From Ktedonobacter robiniae (GTDB taxonomy: Bacteria; Chloroflexota; Ktedonobacteria; Ktedonobacterales; Ktedonobacteraceae), in NCBI RefSeq assembly GCF_016587375.1, contig NZ_BNJG01000006.1, forward strand, positions 171,923-235,922: 64,000 bases of DNA, read 5' to 3'. Positions within the stretch are counted from its first letter, which is position 1. The number at the start of each line of letters is the position of its first letter. Below the pieces are notes generated by a model. It was not told the origin of the DNA. It did not search any database and saw only the letters and a program-made list of their open reading frames with translations. A program made the translations under genes and the position numbers. Below, in pieces: positions 7,074-16,136 of this stretch.

Positions 7074-7223
7074 ATAGCAAAATAGCGTATAGAACACCTG
7101 AACATACTTGTTGGAGCGACTTCTCATGGCTAAATGATGAGAAGACATCTTTACAAACCGTCAACTGCTCTTGCTTACGTGTTGTTTCTGGTGCATATTT
7201 TTAAATTTCTTCAAGGAGGATCT

Positions 7224-8165
7224 ATGTCGCTCTCACGTCGTGCAGCGCTTCCGTCTGCACTCATCAGTCTATTTTTCCTGCTGGTCCTTGCGGCCTGTGG
7301 CGGGAGCAATGCTCAGGGCTCGTCTACCGGAAGTGGCAGTGGTGGAAAGACGATTGAAGTGGTGGCCGCCGAGAACTTCTGGGGTAGTATCGCCTCCCAG
7401 GTTGGCGGGAGTCATGTCCATGTTACCAGCCTGATCGTCGATCCCAATGCCGATCCTCATAGCTATGAACCAACCACCGCCAATGCCAGAGTGGTGGCTG
7501 ATGCGCAGTATGTCATCTTCAATGGTGCGGGCTATGATCCCTGGATGGACAAGCTGTTGAAGGCCAATCCGGCAAGTGGGCGCAAAGAATTGAATGTGGG
7601 CGACTTCAATGGCAAGCACGAGGGTGATAATCCCCACATGTGGTACAACCCCGATTATGTGACAGCCGTGACGAATAAGATTCGCGACGACCTCAAGACG
7701 CTCGATCCGGGCGATGCCACTGCCTTTGATCAGTCGGATCAGGCTTTTCTCACGAACGGGTTGAAGCAGTATCATACGCTGATCGCAGACATCAAAGCAA
7801 AGTATAGCGATACACCGGTCGGGGCGACAGAGAGCATCTTCTCCTACCTAGCGCCCGCCCTGGGATTGAAGCTGGTCACGCCATATTCCTACCTCAAGGC
7901 CGTTTCTGAGGGACAAGATATCGCAGCCGCTGACCAGGCGACCGTCGAGCAGCAGATCAAGCAGAAACAGATCAAAGTCCTGATCTACAACTCGCAGAAT
8001 ACGCCCAATAATATCCAGGCCCTGATCAACCTTGCGAAGGCCAACAACATTCCTGTCGCCACCATCACTGAGACACTGACCCCGGCGAACGCCTCGTTTG
8101 AGGAATGGCAGTCAGCGCAACTCCAAGGCATCGAAACCGCCCTCGCCCAAGCGACGGGCAAATAA
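7224..8165 (+). CDS. znuA: Zinc/manganese ABC transporter substrate-binding lipoprotein
   Basis: A cluster A-I metal-binding protein of 313 aa. The lipobox LAACGG follows a hydrophobic signal, so it is tethered outside the membrane. Metal ligands are probably the His of DPHSYEPTT, the His of DNPHMWYNP, and acidic residues in GATESIF and the late TETLTP; the third position, usually His, is Glu here. ATG 7224 is chosen because AGGAGG lies six bases upstream; an earlier start at 7134 has none and would spoil the signal peptide. It is the first gene of an importer operon. Zinc is favoured over manganese by the neighbouring His-rich and COG0523-type genes, but this is inference. Confidence 0.9.
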   Translation: MSLSRRAALPSALISLFFLLVLAACGGSNAQGSSTGSGSGGKTIEVVAAENFWGSIASQVGGSHVHVTSLIVDPNADPHSYEPTTANARVVADAQYVIFNGAGYDPWMDKLLKANPASGRKELNVGDFNGKHEGDNPHMWYNPDYVTAVTNKIRDDLKTLDPGDATAFDQSDQAFLTNGLKQYHTLIADIKAKYSDTPVGATESIFSYLAPALGLKLVTPYSYLKAVSEGQDIAAADQATVEQQIKQKQIKVLIYNSQNTPNNIQALINLAKANNIPVATITETLTPANASFEEWQSAQLQGIETALAQATGK

Positions 8166-8167
8166 CG

Positions 8168-8203
8168 CATTGGCACGGCAAGTCTGGGCTTGCCGTGCCA
8201 ATG
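8168..8203 (+). promoter_or_regulatory. 15-bp perfect hairpin between znuA and znuC
   Basis: CATTGGCACGGCAAG (8168-8182) pairs perfectly with CTTGCCGTGCCAATG (8189-8203) over six bases. There is no T-run, so it is more likely a 3'-end stabiliser of the binding-protein mRNA or a partial attenuator than a full terminator. Such hairpins often allow more binding protein than ATPase to be made. Confidence 0.7.
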
Positions 8204-8217
8204 GAGGGAACCACAGC

Positions 8218-9084
8218 ATGCATGATATATCCTCTTCTCCTCTGCCTGTTCCCACCTCTACCGCGCTTTCCCCCATTATCCAGGTGGAAGAAGCGGCGGT
8301 CATGCTGGGCGGGCGTACTATCTGGCAGCAGGTACACCTGAGCGTTCAGCCAGGCGAGTTTCTGGCGATCCTGGGTCCCAATGGCGCAGGCAAGTCGACG
8401 CTGCTCAAAGCCATCCTCGGGCTGCTTCCGCTCGCTGCTGGAAGCATCACGGTCCTTGGGCGTCCCGCGCAACGAGGAAATACCGTCATCGGTTATGTCC
8501 CCCAGCGGCGGCATTTTGAGGCCGATGTGCGTGTGCGCGGGCGCAGTATTGTGCACCTCGGGCTGGACGGCGCCCACTGGGGATTACCCCTGCCGCTGCT
8601 TCAGCGCCGTAAAGCACGGGAAGTTGCGGCACGCGTGCAGGAGGCCATTGAGCTTGTTGGCGCAAGCGCGTACGCTGATCGGCCCATTGGTGAGCTCTCC
8701 GGCGGAGAGCAGCAGCGCTTGCTGATCGCACAGGCGCTGGTCAAGCGTCCGCGTATCCTGGCCTTGGACGAGCCTCTCGACAGCCTGGATCTGCGCAACC
8801 AGCAAGGTGTGGCGGGCGTGATCCGCCAGATCAGCCGGGAAACGGGGGCCACAGTACTCCTTGTCGCGCATGATGTCAATCCCATCCTCTCGGCGGTTGA
8901 TCGCGTGGTGTATGTCGCGCATGGGCAGATTGCTGTCGGGAGGCCAGAAGAGGTGATCACGACGGAGACACTTTCGCGCCTCTACAATACGCCTATTGAG
9001 GTTCTGCGTGCCAGCGATGGGCGCATTGTCGTGGTTGGGCAGCCCGAAGAGGAGGTCAGCTATCATGCACATCGTCTTCGCTGA
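8218..9084 (+). CDS. znuC: ABC transporter ATPase for zinc/manganese import
   Basis: The 288-aa ATPase has Walker A GPNGAGKST, Q-loop YVPQR, signature LSGGEQQR, Walker B ILALDEPLDSLD and the switch His in VAHD. ATG 8218 is preceded by GGAGGG. It sits between the binding protein and two permeases, so it powers the same importer. The first 20 residues are a polar extension before the usual start of the fold. Its end overlaps the first permease by 20 bp, which implies translational coupling. Confidence 0.92.
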   Translation: MHDISSSPLPVPTSTALSPIIQVEEAAVMLGGRTIWQQVHLSVQPGEFLAILGPNGAGKSTLLKAILGLLPLAAGSITVLGRPAQRGNTVIGYVPQRRHFEADVRVRGRSIVHLGLDGAHWGLPLPLLQRRKAREVAARVQEAIELVGASAYADRPIGELSGGEQQRLLIAQALVKRPRILALDEPLDSLDLRNQQGVAGVIRQISRETGATVLLVAHDVNPILSAVDRVVYVAHGQIAVGRPEEVITTETLSRLYNTPIEVLRASDGRIVVVGQPEEEVSYHAHRLR

Positions 9085-9976
9085 TGCCAATCCCTTCTCC
9101 TGGGACCTCATCGCAGACCTCCAGCTCCTTTTGCACTATCACTTTATGCAAAACGCCTATCTCGCGGGGACGCTTGTCGCCGTGGTGGCAGGAGTGATGG
9201 GCTATTTTATGGTCTTGCGCGACCAGAGCTTCGCGGGACATAGCCTGGCGAACGTCGGCTTTGCCGGAGCGACGGGGGCCGCTCTCTTTGGGATCGCGCC
9301 CGTCATCGGCCTCTTTCTCGCGGGCCTGCTCGCAGCGGTGGGCATCCAGACGTTAAATAGTGCGGCTCGCCAGAACCGCCAGAGCGATATCGCGGTCGGG
9401 GCCGTTTTTACCGCCTCGCTGGCGCTGGGCTTTCTCTTTATTCACCTCTCCACAGCCGAGTACGCAGGCAGCGTCTACACGGTCCTCTTTGGCAATGTGC
9501 TCGGCATTAGCGACACTGATCTGACCATCATTGCCTGCTCAACGCTCCTTTTGCTCGTCATTATGTTCTGTATCGCACGCCCCCTCTTTTTTGCCTCCCT
9601 TGATCCCAATGTAGCGGCGGCGCACCGAGTACCAGTGCGTATCCTCTCCCTTGGCTTCCTTGTGCTGCTGGCACTGGAGGTGGCCGTCGCCGTACAGGTC
9701 GTTGGGGTGTTGCTCATCTTTGCCCTCCTGGTCACGCCAGCAGCGATTGCGCAATATGTCACGACTCGCCCTGGTGTGGCTGTGCTCGTCGCGATCACCT
9801 TAGCACTGCTCTTTACCTGGGTCGGACTCGCCATTGGCTACGCCACTCCCTATCCAGTTGGCTTTTTTATCACCACTTTGGCCTTTGTCACCTATGTCCT
9901 GGTCCGTGGCATGCGCTTCATCCAAACGGCTCTTCTACGCCGACGTATCCATTCACGAGAAGGGGGGATCATATGA
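9065..9976 (+). CDS. znuB: ABC transporter permease, first copy
   Basis: A 303-aa ABC-3 family membrane protein with about eight hydrophobic helices. HFMQNAYLAGTLVAVVAGVMG and VLRDQSFAGHSLANVGFAG are the conserved N-terminal and coupling regions. ATG 9065 overlaps the ATPase end and follows GAGGAGG. It is a paralogue of the next gene, with the same domain plan, so the pair may form a heterodimeric channel rather than the usual homodimer. Confidence 0.9.
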   Translation: MHIVFADANPFSWDLIADLQLLLHYHFMQNAYLAGTLVAVVAGVMGYFMVLRDQSFAGHSLANVGFAGATGAALFGIAPVIGLFLAGLLAAVGIQTLNSAARQNRQSDIAVGAVFTASLALGFLFIHLSTAEYAGSVYTVLFGNVLGISDTDLTIIACSTLLLLVIMFCIARPLFFASLDPNVAAAHRVPVRILSLGFLVLLALEVAVAVQVVGVLLIFALLVTPAAIAQYVTTRPGVAVLVAITLALLFTWVGLAIGYATPYPVGFFITTLAFVTYVLVRGMRFIQTALLRRRIHSREGGII

Positions 9977-10884
9977 ACGTCATCACTGCAACAGCACTGC
10001 CCCCATTCACCCTCAATCTCTGGCAGGATCTCCAGGTGATGCTGAGCTACGACTTTATGCGCCAGGCCCTCCTTGCCGGAACGCTTTTGAGTATCGTTGC
10101 CGGGCTGGTTGGCTATTTTGTCGTCCTGCGCCACCAGGCCTTCGCTGGTGAATCGCTTTCGGATGTTGCTTTTACTGGAGCGCTGGGTGGTGCGGCCTTG
10201 GGTATCAACCCTTTCCTCAGCCTGATGATCACCACCGTTGTCGTGGCGCTCGCGATGGGTGGATTTGGTGAGCGCTTGCGGGCGCGGGATGTGGCGATTG
10301 GAACGGTTCTGGCCTGGGTGCTTGGATTAGGCGTCTTCTTTTTGAGCTTGTTTACCGCGCATGTGAGCGGAACAGGAACGGGCTTTTCAGGGGTCACGGT
10401 GCTCTTTGGGAATATTCTGGGGGTATCAGCAGATCAACTGCGAACGATAGCACTTGTGAGTGGTGGGGTAATAGTTGTCCTCTTGCTGCTTGCACGCCCC
10501 TTACTCTTTGCATCCCTCGACCCTGATGTCGCAGCTGCTCATGGGGTACCAGTACGTGCGCTTGGTCTGGGGTTTATGGTGCTCCTGGCCATCACGGTGA
10601 GTGAAGCAACCCTGGCCGTGGGAGCATTACTGGTATTTGCGCTGTTGCTTTTGCCGGCAGCCATTGCATATCAGGTTGTCAGCCGCCCCTTTGCGGCCCT
10701 TGGATTTGCCGCTGTCCTCGCCATCGCTTTCACTTGGATCGGCATTGCCATCGGTTTCTACACAGGATATCCGAGTAGTGTCTGTATTAGTCTACTAGCC
10801 TTTGTGAGCTATATTGCAGTAGTCGGGGGAAGCGGTCGCATGGTGAAGATCGCAAGGACAAAGAAAGAGATCTCACATGCATGA
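9973..10884 (+). CDS. ABC transporter permease, second copy
   Basis: A second ABC-3 family permease, 303 aa, starting in an ATGA overlap with the first copy. DFMRQALLAGTLLSIVAGLVG and VLRHQAFAGESLSDVAFTG match the first copy's motifs, and both share the segment ARPLxFASLDPxVAAAHxVPVR. Two tandem permeases with one ATPase and one binding protein occur in some Mn/Zn importers and imply a heterodimer. The gene ends four bases before a MITE-like element, which may supply the 3' end of the transcript. Confidence 0.9.
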   Translation: MNVITATALPPFTLNLWQDLQVMLSYDFMRQALLAGTLLSIVAGLVGYFVVLRHQAFAGESLSDVAFTGALGGAALGINPFLSLMITTVVVALAMGGFGERLRARDVAIGTVLAWVLGLGVFFLSLFTAHVSGTGTGFSGVTVLFGNILGVSADQLRTIALVSGGVIVVLLLLARPLLFASLDPDVAAAHGVPVRALGLGFMVLLAITVSEATLAVGALLVFALLLLPAAIAYQVVSRPFAALGFAAVLAIAFTWIGIAIGFYTGYPSSVCISLLAFVSYIAVVGGSGRMVKIARTKKEISHA

Positions 10885-10887
10885 AAG

Positions 10888-11048
10888 GGTAGTGTTGCAA
10901 AAATTTTTGAGCCCATCAAAACAAAGCGTAGGACAGCAGCAACAGAAGCGTTTTCAGGAGAAAGAGGTACATCTTTTGCTTGTTTTACCCTAAGACGATT
11001 TTCGAATATGCATCATTTTGATGGGCTTAAAAATGATGCAACACTACC
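10888..11048. mobile_element. 161-bp MITE-like element with ~33-bp terminal inverted repeats
   Basis: Both ends read GGTAGTGTTGCA inward, followed by AT-rich DNA and AGCCCATCAAAA, with one indel between the arms. No gene inside. A related shorter element lies at 29411-29501, whose ends read GTCGTGTTGCAAAAA. This suggests non-autonomous elements moved by a transposase not seen here. It separates the importer from the next leftward gene and could fold into a strong hairpin terminator for both. Confidence 0.75.
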
Positions 11049-11054
11049 AGGGCG

Positions 11055-11468
11055 TCAGGCCAGGTGCTTGTGGTAGATGGTGTGAAATGCTTTGACCCCT
11101 TGCTGTATCCGGAGATCGATCAGTGCCGTCTGTTTCTCCTCCTTTGGTATTTGCATGTGTTCCTCCGCAAAGTACATGCAGATAGGGAACCAGAGGCCTT
11201 CAGGCAATGGAGCAAGGACGTGGGCGAGTTCCTGCGAGGCTTGTCTGCCAAAGAAAAGGCCTGGTTCGTGTCCCTCTCGAAACAAGCGGCGAAACAGCGC
11301 AGGATCATTCGTTGCGATTGGACTCAGCGCCTGGATTGGGGCGATTGGGGGAAGCGTGTCTGGTGGGTAGTGTGGCATTGCCATGCCGGCCGTTAGCCCA
11401 CACGCGAATCCGAGCGCTTGGACCTGAGCGGTATGCTCTGGAAGGAGAAAGCGTATCTCTTTTTTCAT
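11055..11468 (-). CDS. 137-aa protein of unknown function
   Basis: ATG 11468 follows GGAGGTGAT, a strong ribosome site; an in-frame extension to 11564 has none. Residues HTAQVQALGFACGL near the start resemble QNPQAQAVGYAWAL in the 54731-55306 product, and both end in a helical segment with a Glu-rich or Met-rich stretch, so they may belong to one family. No signal peptide, Cys motif or membrane helix. No function can be named. Confidence 0.65.
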   Translation of the reverse strand: MKKEIRFLLPEHTAQVQALGFACGLTAGMAMPHYPPDTLPPIAPIQALSPIATNDPALFRRLFREGHEPGLFFGRQASQELAHVLAPLPEGLWFPICMYFAEEHMQIPKEEKQTALIDLRIQQGVKAFHTIYHKHLA

Positions 11469-11695
11469 ATCACCTCCACCCATGATGGGTTTGATCTCCT
11501 CTGGTTGGTCCTCATGAGGAGTACACATGCCTGAATGACAGCAACCAGGCGATCTGCTCTCCAAGGAACATGATCAGTCTCTTATAAGGAACGGTGAAGG
11601 GGGATCGTGTGTCGCTCCCCGACCAACACACGCTTCTGCCATTGTCATAGCACGCGTGACCAACACAGCTATGGTTGATGAGAGGGCGGTCGTCA

Positions 11696-12010
11696 TCAGG
11701 GGAGATCGAGGCCAAAGTCCACAATATGAAAGCATCCGTCGAGAGGAGAGCATTCGACGACGCAATAGGGCTCAAGCGGTGGGAGGTCGGGGTCGGGGGA
11801 GGGGGGGGACTGCTGCGCGAGCCAGGTCGCGAGTGTCTCTGGCAGATCGGGCATATGGGGAGCGAGCCAGGTAACGAAATCCAGGGCCTGCTCTGGGGTT
11901 AAGTCGATGGAGCGGCCATCGGGGAGCTGCATGTGCAAGGTGTTTTGTCCATGGTCATTCGTGTCTCCCAGCGTGTGTATGAGCGTGGTCAGAGGATGTG
12001 TGTCATCCAC
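11696..12010 (-). CDS. 104-aa acidic protein of unknown function
   Basis: The frame encodes MDDTHPLTTLIHTLGDT, then LHMQLPDGRSIDLTPEQALDFVTWL and a proline-rich linker (QQSPPSPDPDLPPLEPYC). LTPEQALDFVTWL looks like a real helix, and third-position composition is like its neighbours. The start overlaps the end of the upstream leftward frame by 8 bp. The ribosome site is poorly spaced, so a slightly later start is possible. No family recognised. Confidence 0.5.
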   Translation of the reverse strand: MDDTHPLTTLIHTLGDTNDHGQNTLHMQLPDGRSIDLTPEQALDFVTWLAPHMPDLPETLATWLAQQSPPSPDPDLPPLEPYCVVECSPLDGCFHIVDFGLDLP

Positions 12011-12947
12011 CTCTTATTGAGTATACAGCATTCTTGTTTGGGCACGAGAAGGCTGATGAGGATGAGCAAGACGAGGCAGCGGAGAGCAAGGTCGTACCAG
12101 GGGGAGAGGGTGCTTGTTGTGCATGAAAGCGTACGATATCGTATAGAATTGCATGTCGCCAGGGGAGAGTTGCAGGCGAGATGTGGTTGGTAGGGGAGGC
12201 ACGAGGCTTGTGTATTCCTGAGAGGGATGCTCGTAAAGATCGAATTACTTTTAGCGCTTTTATGCGTTTATATAGATGTATTTGACTTTGGTAACAGGAA
12301 GGCCGCTGCGGGGCACCATGCGCAGCGGCCTTCTGTTTTCTGTTGGAGAGGGTTGGGCACCCTCGAGAGAAGCTGAAGATGCTTCTTCCTGAATGCCTTC
12401 TCTCGCCCTGCCTCTTATGTTTCAATGAGACGTCGGTACTTGTCCTCATAGTATCCAAGGCTGGCGATAATCCTTTGCACATAGTGCTTTGGATCGGGCT
12501 GGGCCAGGAGGAGGGGGGAGTGGCCAGTGCGCTATGTGGTGGGTGAGAGCGTTTCCCCTCTTCTAGGCGCTGGGCAACGGAATGGTGCTCCAGGTGTGAA
12601 GGGAGCGCCCGCAGGCGCTGTTCAGCGAGGCTCACCTGCTGCTCACTCATACTGCGCAAGGCTGCCTGGCAAAAGGGGCGCAGGATGCCGATGAAGCCAA
12701 CGAGGTACTGCATGCGTTGAGGGTCAATTTGGGCTGAAGGGCGCGTCACAGGGGAGTGCCGCTCGGTCTGTGTGAGCGAGAAACGTATGACTTCGGTGAT
12801 TTCCAGGCCAGTTCGCTCCATGAGTCGCCATAAACGAAGTTTATCCTCTTTCCTCGGACGGAAGTTGACCTGTGGACCAATGGCTCCTTCGGCGCGTTCC
12901 TGTTCTGTGGGTTCCCTCTCTGCAAGGTTTGGCTCTCCTTCACTCAC
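12003..12947 (-). CDS. Ribbon-helix-helix-like DNA-binding protein with doubtful C-terminus
   Basis: GTG 12947 has AGAGAGG seven bases upstream. Residues of the first third, VNFRPRKEDKLRLWRLMERTG then LEITEVIRFSLTQTE, look like a ribbon-helix-helix DNA-binding region. From about residue 140 the composition turns into Ser/His/Pro-rich text, and the frame runs through a hairpin with a T-rich tail at 12298-12342. The true protein probably ends near 12500, after a frameshift. A 90-bp piece of this gene (12517-12607) recurs at 55559-55652. Plasmid- or island-type regulator is a guess. Confidence 0.45.
   Translation of the reverse strand: MSEGEPNLAEREPTEQERAEGAIGPQVNFRPRKEDKLRLWRLMERTGLEITEVIRFSLTQTERHSPVTRPSAQIDPQRMQYLVGFIGILRPFCQAALRSMSEQQVSLAEQRLRALPSHLEHHSVAQRLEEGKRSHPPHSALATPPSSWPSPIQSTMCKGLSPALDTMRTSTDVSLKHKRQGERRHSGRSIFSFSRGCPTLSNRKQKAAAHGAPQRPSCYQSQIHLYKRIKALKVIRSLRASLSGIHKPRASPTNHISPATLPWRHAILYDIVRFHAQQAPSPPGTTLLSAASSCSSSSAFSCPNKNAVYSIRGG
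12298..12342 (+). terminator. 13-bp hairpin with T-rich tail
   Basis: GAAGGCCGCTGCG (12298-12310) pairs with CGCAGCGGCCTTC (12321-12333), followed by TGTTTTCT in the rightward direction. No convincing rightward gene precedes it. It lies inside the doubtful end of the leftward frame 12003-12947. Confidence 0.6.
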
Positions 12948-13009
12948 GGTGTGCCTCTCTCTCTTTTGCTCTACAAGGAAGGGCATATATGGCATTTGCT
13001 ATGCATAAA

Positions 13010-14137
13010 GAGACTATAGTGCATGAATGAGCAAGTTTCAAGAGGGGAGAGGTTGAACAAGCCAGGCTCTATGGGCATTGGTGGAAGGGATGTGCTGGAG
13101 ACGCTTGATTGATGTTGGTGCGCTATACAAGTGTTTTGAAGTGTTTTATACTACAGATCAAACCCCGCACCTATGGAGGGTGTGATCCATGTTTGAGGTG
13201 AAAGAGTGAGTCCTTGTGACTCACTCTTTTTTTCTCAGAGCGCTTTTTTCTGGGGGCAAGCGGATCACTCTTCTTGCGCTCGTTTCCATTGATGATTGCT
13301 GTGCTCAATATGCCCCGTTGTAGACGCCATGGAGCCATCCCGCTTCTCTTGTTGGGAGGTCAACCAACTCATCCATCCTGAGCAAATGCACCTCCCCTTT
13401 CTAGAGGCCCATTGTGACCTTCTTGTTGTCCAAGAGCCGAAGCAAGAGAGCTTTCAAGGCGGGACGAAGGAACTATTTTCATCAAGGTAAGCACTCGCTT
13501 GCTCTGGCTTTTTCGTGTAACCATTTCTTCGTACAGCTTGGTAACGTTGTGATGGTTCTGTCGGGACGCAAGCGCTCCGATACGACTGTAACTGGACATA
13601 CTTCTTGGCCGCAAAATAGGCCTTGTGACGCAAATCTTGTCCTCCTTATTTCCTGTAATACTTCTTTCATGCGCTCATCCACGACACATAAAACGCCTCA
13701 AAGTACAGCCTGCCTGTTCTCTGGCTCAGGCGAACAAAGGGTGCTCTCGATTCAGGTACACAGGCCAGAATTGGCCAGGATAGGGGTCACAATCGTCAGA
13801 TACCCCCGCACAGGCCAACGTTCGCGTCTGTTCTCATGCGGAGAGCGGCAGACCGATGGCCAAAATGACGCATATACTGACCTCCAGTCCTCGCTCAGTG
13901 AGGAAGGACTTTGAGGATCGAGTGACAAAAAAGCGCAGAGAACTCGTGGCCAGGATACGTGTCTCAGAACAAAGGAAGTTCAACAACATAAATCAAGGCG
14001 AGATCTAGCTTGAGCATCTCTGCGGCCATTTATACATGTCACTCATTTGGCCAGGAATTATGTCCAGGTACAACGACCTGTGCAAAGCTCTCACAATTAC
14101 GTACACTAGGTGTAAACATTGTAGAAGTGGAGGCAAT
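13010..14137. other. 1.1-kb region without a convincing gene
   Basis: Several short overlapping frames exist on both strands, but none has both a ribosome site and recognisable protein sequence. A terminator-like hairpin is at 13201-13233: AAAGAGTGAGT / ACTCACTCTTT, then TTTT. A six-codon mini-frame with GGAGGG (ATG 13189) runs into its stem. The segment 13320-13490 could be an eroded gene on either strand. A promoter for the next gene presumably lies near 14040-14110. Confidence 0.4.
13201..13233 (+). terminator. Strong hairpin terminator of an unidentified transcript
   Basis: An 11-bp stem (13201-13211 with 13219-13229) and a run of T to 13233. The transcript it ends is unknown; only a six-codon frame with a ribosome site at 13175-13180 precedes it. 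Confidence 0.7.
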
Positions 14138-14272
14138 ATGACGACAGTTGAACCAACCATGATCCAAGGCAAGCCGGCGTATACATTGAAAGATGCGCAA
14201 AATATTCCTGGCGTGAGCTATACCAGCCTACAGAACATTCTCAGACGAAACAAGATCGAAAAGTTTGAATGA
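14138..14272 (+). CDS. 44-aa small helix-turn-helix-like protein
   Basis: ATG 14138 follows GGAGGCAAT. The product reads MTTVEPTMIQGKPAYTLKDA, then QNIPGVSYTSLQNILRRNKI. The pattern tLkDAqnipGVSYtsLqnilrrnki is like the N-terminal helix-turn-helix of MerR/excisionase-type small proteins. No partner gene is visible. Its size and context (island DNA) fit a small regulator. Confidence 0.5.
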   Translation: MTTVEPTMIQGKPAYTLKDAQNIPGVSYTSLQNILRRNKIEKFE

Positions 14273-15325
14273 GGATATGGCCGTAGTGTCTCTGTCTGGA
14301 AAGAAGACAGAGACGAGTGACTGCGACCACGCCCGATAGGGGAGGAATCTTGATGTGAGCGAGGAGTGGAATTGATGGAGTTCTTGCCAAGAGGAAAGGC
14401 TGGTATGTGCCCTGGCTCTCTCGTCCTAGAAGGCAGCCGATACGTGCACCACCTTGCCATTTCTGACAAGGTGGAGATGGCGGGTGCTTTGGATGTGGTC
14501 TATGCCCGGGTGCCTGGTGAGAGTGTGGGAGTGCAGAAGAGAGGGTGGTGGAGATGGGGAGGAGGGGAGTGAGAGGCGAGAAGAATGAAAGGGTGACAGG
14601 GAAAAGAGGGCAGTGGCCCCCAGAGTGAGCGTGAACATGCTCATATTCTTGCAATCGCAATTTTGTCCTGATACCATGCCGAGTGGTGTGTCAAGCCTCA
14701 GAAGAGATTGATGGCTCTTTACGAGGATGTTCGCTCTGGCATAGAATACCCACGAGGAGAGCTATCGCAAAAATCTCCTATTCAGTGGTATCACGTCTGT
14801 CTGCAAGAAGCGAGGCAGGGCCTGTTCTCTTGCCCAGGCCCTGATGGTTGCTCCAGGTGTCTTCCCTCTTGGATCGTGTGTGGCCGCGGCCGAGCCTGGC
14901 CCAGGGCCAGAGACACGCGAAAGAGACACGGGCGCGCCGGTCTTGTGCTCCAAAACGATCCCACACGTTCGCCGTTGCTACCGGCGCGCCCAGCAATGCT
15001 CTCTGCACTGGCATCAATTGAGGATCGTTCTCGAGGCTTGTCCCTGCCGCTGCCAGCATGAAGGAGCGTGTGTTGGCCTGGGAGGCGCCAGGACGATGGA
15101 TGGTGGTTTTCTTTTTCCCATGTTTTTCCCATGTTTGTTCTACGCAGCGCCTGCTCTCCTCCTGCCCTCCACGTGTGCTGCTCCCGTGTTTTTCCTCCAA
15201 CGTCGTGCCAAATTACGATTGCACAAAATTGCGTGTTGTGAGCACGAAAAGGGTGTGTTACACCCCTGTTTTGGTGCATTTTTGGGGAATGGTTGCGTTC
15301 CTTGCGATAACGGTGAGGGAGATCG
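14273..15325. other. 1-kb region without a convincing gene
   Basis: Long overlapping frames on both strands lack ribosome sites and have low-complexity or Arg/Pro-rich translations. Visible structures: CACCTTG...CAAGGTG near 14451-14475 and an 11-bp GC-rich inverted repeat (14930-14940 with 14981-14991). The TTTTTCCCATG segment near 15110-15135 also occurs near 16135-16155 at the end of the secreted-protein gene, suggesting a short dispersed repeat. Confidence 0.35.
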
Positions 15326-15890
15326 TCAGGCATTGGCAGGTGAGAGGGTGTGGAGAATGGTCTGGGGATGAATGAGAGAGGTGGAGATGGCGACCTGGAG
15401 GAGAGCGAGGGCTTCTGCTCTCTCCTCCGGATGAGGAACCAGGCGGTAGCGCCCTGGTTGAACTTTCACGGCCTGAAGGTGATGGCGATAACGATTGGCG
15501 GTCATTCGTGAGACCTGGAGCAGGCCTGCGAGTTCGCTGTCTGTGAGTCCATTGGGGTGCGCGTCGTACAGGCGGCGGGCACGCTGTTGTTTCTCATAGG
15601 TATGGGCCGGAAGTGGCCTGCGTTCTGATGTGGGGAAGGGGAGAGGGCGCGCATGGTGCTCGATACAGGCGAGGAACTCTGGCCCTGGCCGGAACCACTC
15701 GGAAAAGCGCCTGAGATGGTCCTGCCTGATGGTGAAGGTGGCGCTCGGTGTCGCGCGTGCCGTCCATGACGCCCAGGAGCTGGAGCTGCTCCCCGTACTC
15801 TTCGCGCAATGGGGCAAGCCTGGTCCGGAGATGGACAGCGCGTGCCAATCTTGATGGAGTGATCCTCGAGATGCTGCAGGAAATAGATCC
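15326..15890 (-). pseudogene. T5orf172/GIY-YIG-type gene with two frameshifts
   Basis: Reading leftward from about 15890, three frames must be joined: IYFLQHLEDHSIKIGTR (YFLQ and IKIG are the family signatures), then RTRLAPLREEYGEQLQLLGV, then DHLRRFSEWFRPGPEFLACI and a C-terminal helix-turn-helix region LTDSELAGLLQVSRMTANRY. Restored, it resembles T5orf172/MUG113 (GIY-YIG-related) proteins with a DNA-binding tail, found on phage and islands. No ribosome site for the first piece is clear. Inactive as it stands unless the indels are sequence errors. Confidence 0.6.
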
Positions 15891-16136
15891 ATAGCCTCAA
15901 TATATGCGGTTGCTGACACGCCCTCGGGAAGCCTACGATGATGAGTATCTCACACGTTCTCGATGATCCTTCTTCAATTGTCCCATATGTCGTGACAGGA
16001 GAAAGCACGTTTGGGTGTGTGACAGGCTCTCTTGACGCCTGTTCCTTTTTGGGATGATGATGGCCTCGATATGGCCTGGCGGTGGCAGCCAAAGCGTGCG
16101 CTGTTTGGTGTGGATGGAGATCTGGTTCTGTTTTTT

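Noticed and set aside
12003..12500. C-terminal half of the RHH-like frame as real protein
   Set aside because: Ser/His/Pro-rich composition, runs through a terminator-like hairpin, no family resemblance.
13189..13209. Six-codon mini-gene with GGAGGG before a terminator
   Set aside because: Could be a leader peptide, but nothing downstream is attenuated and it may be chance.
14778..15371. Long overlapping frames on both strands
   Set aside because: No ribosome sites, Arg/Cys/Pro-rich translations, no recognisable domain; likely GC-driven.
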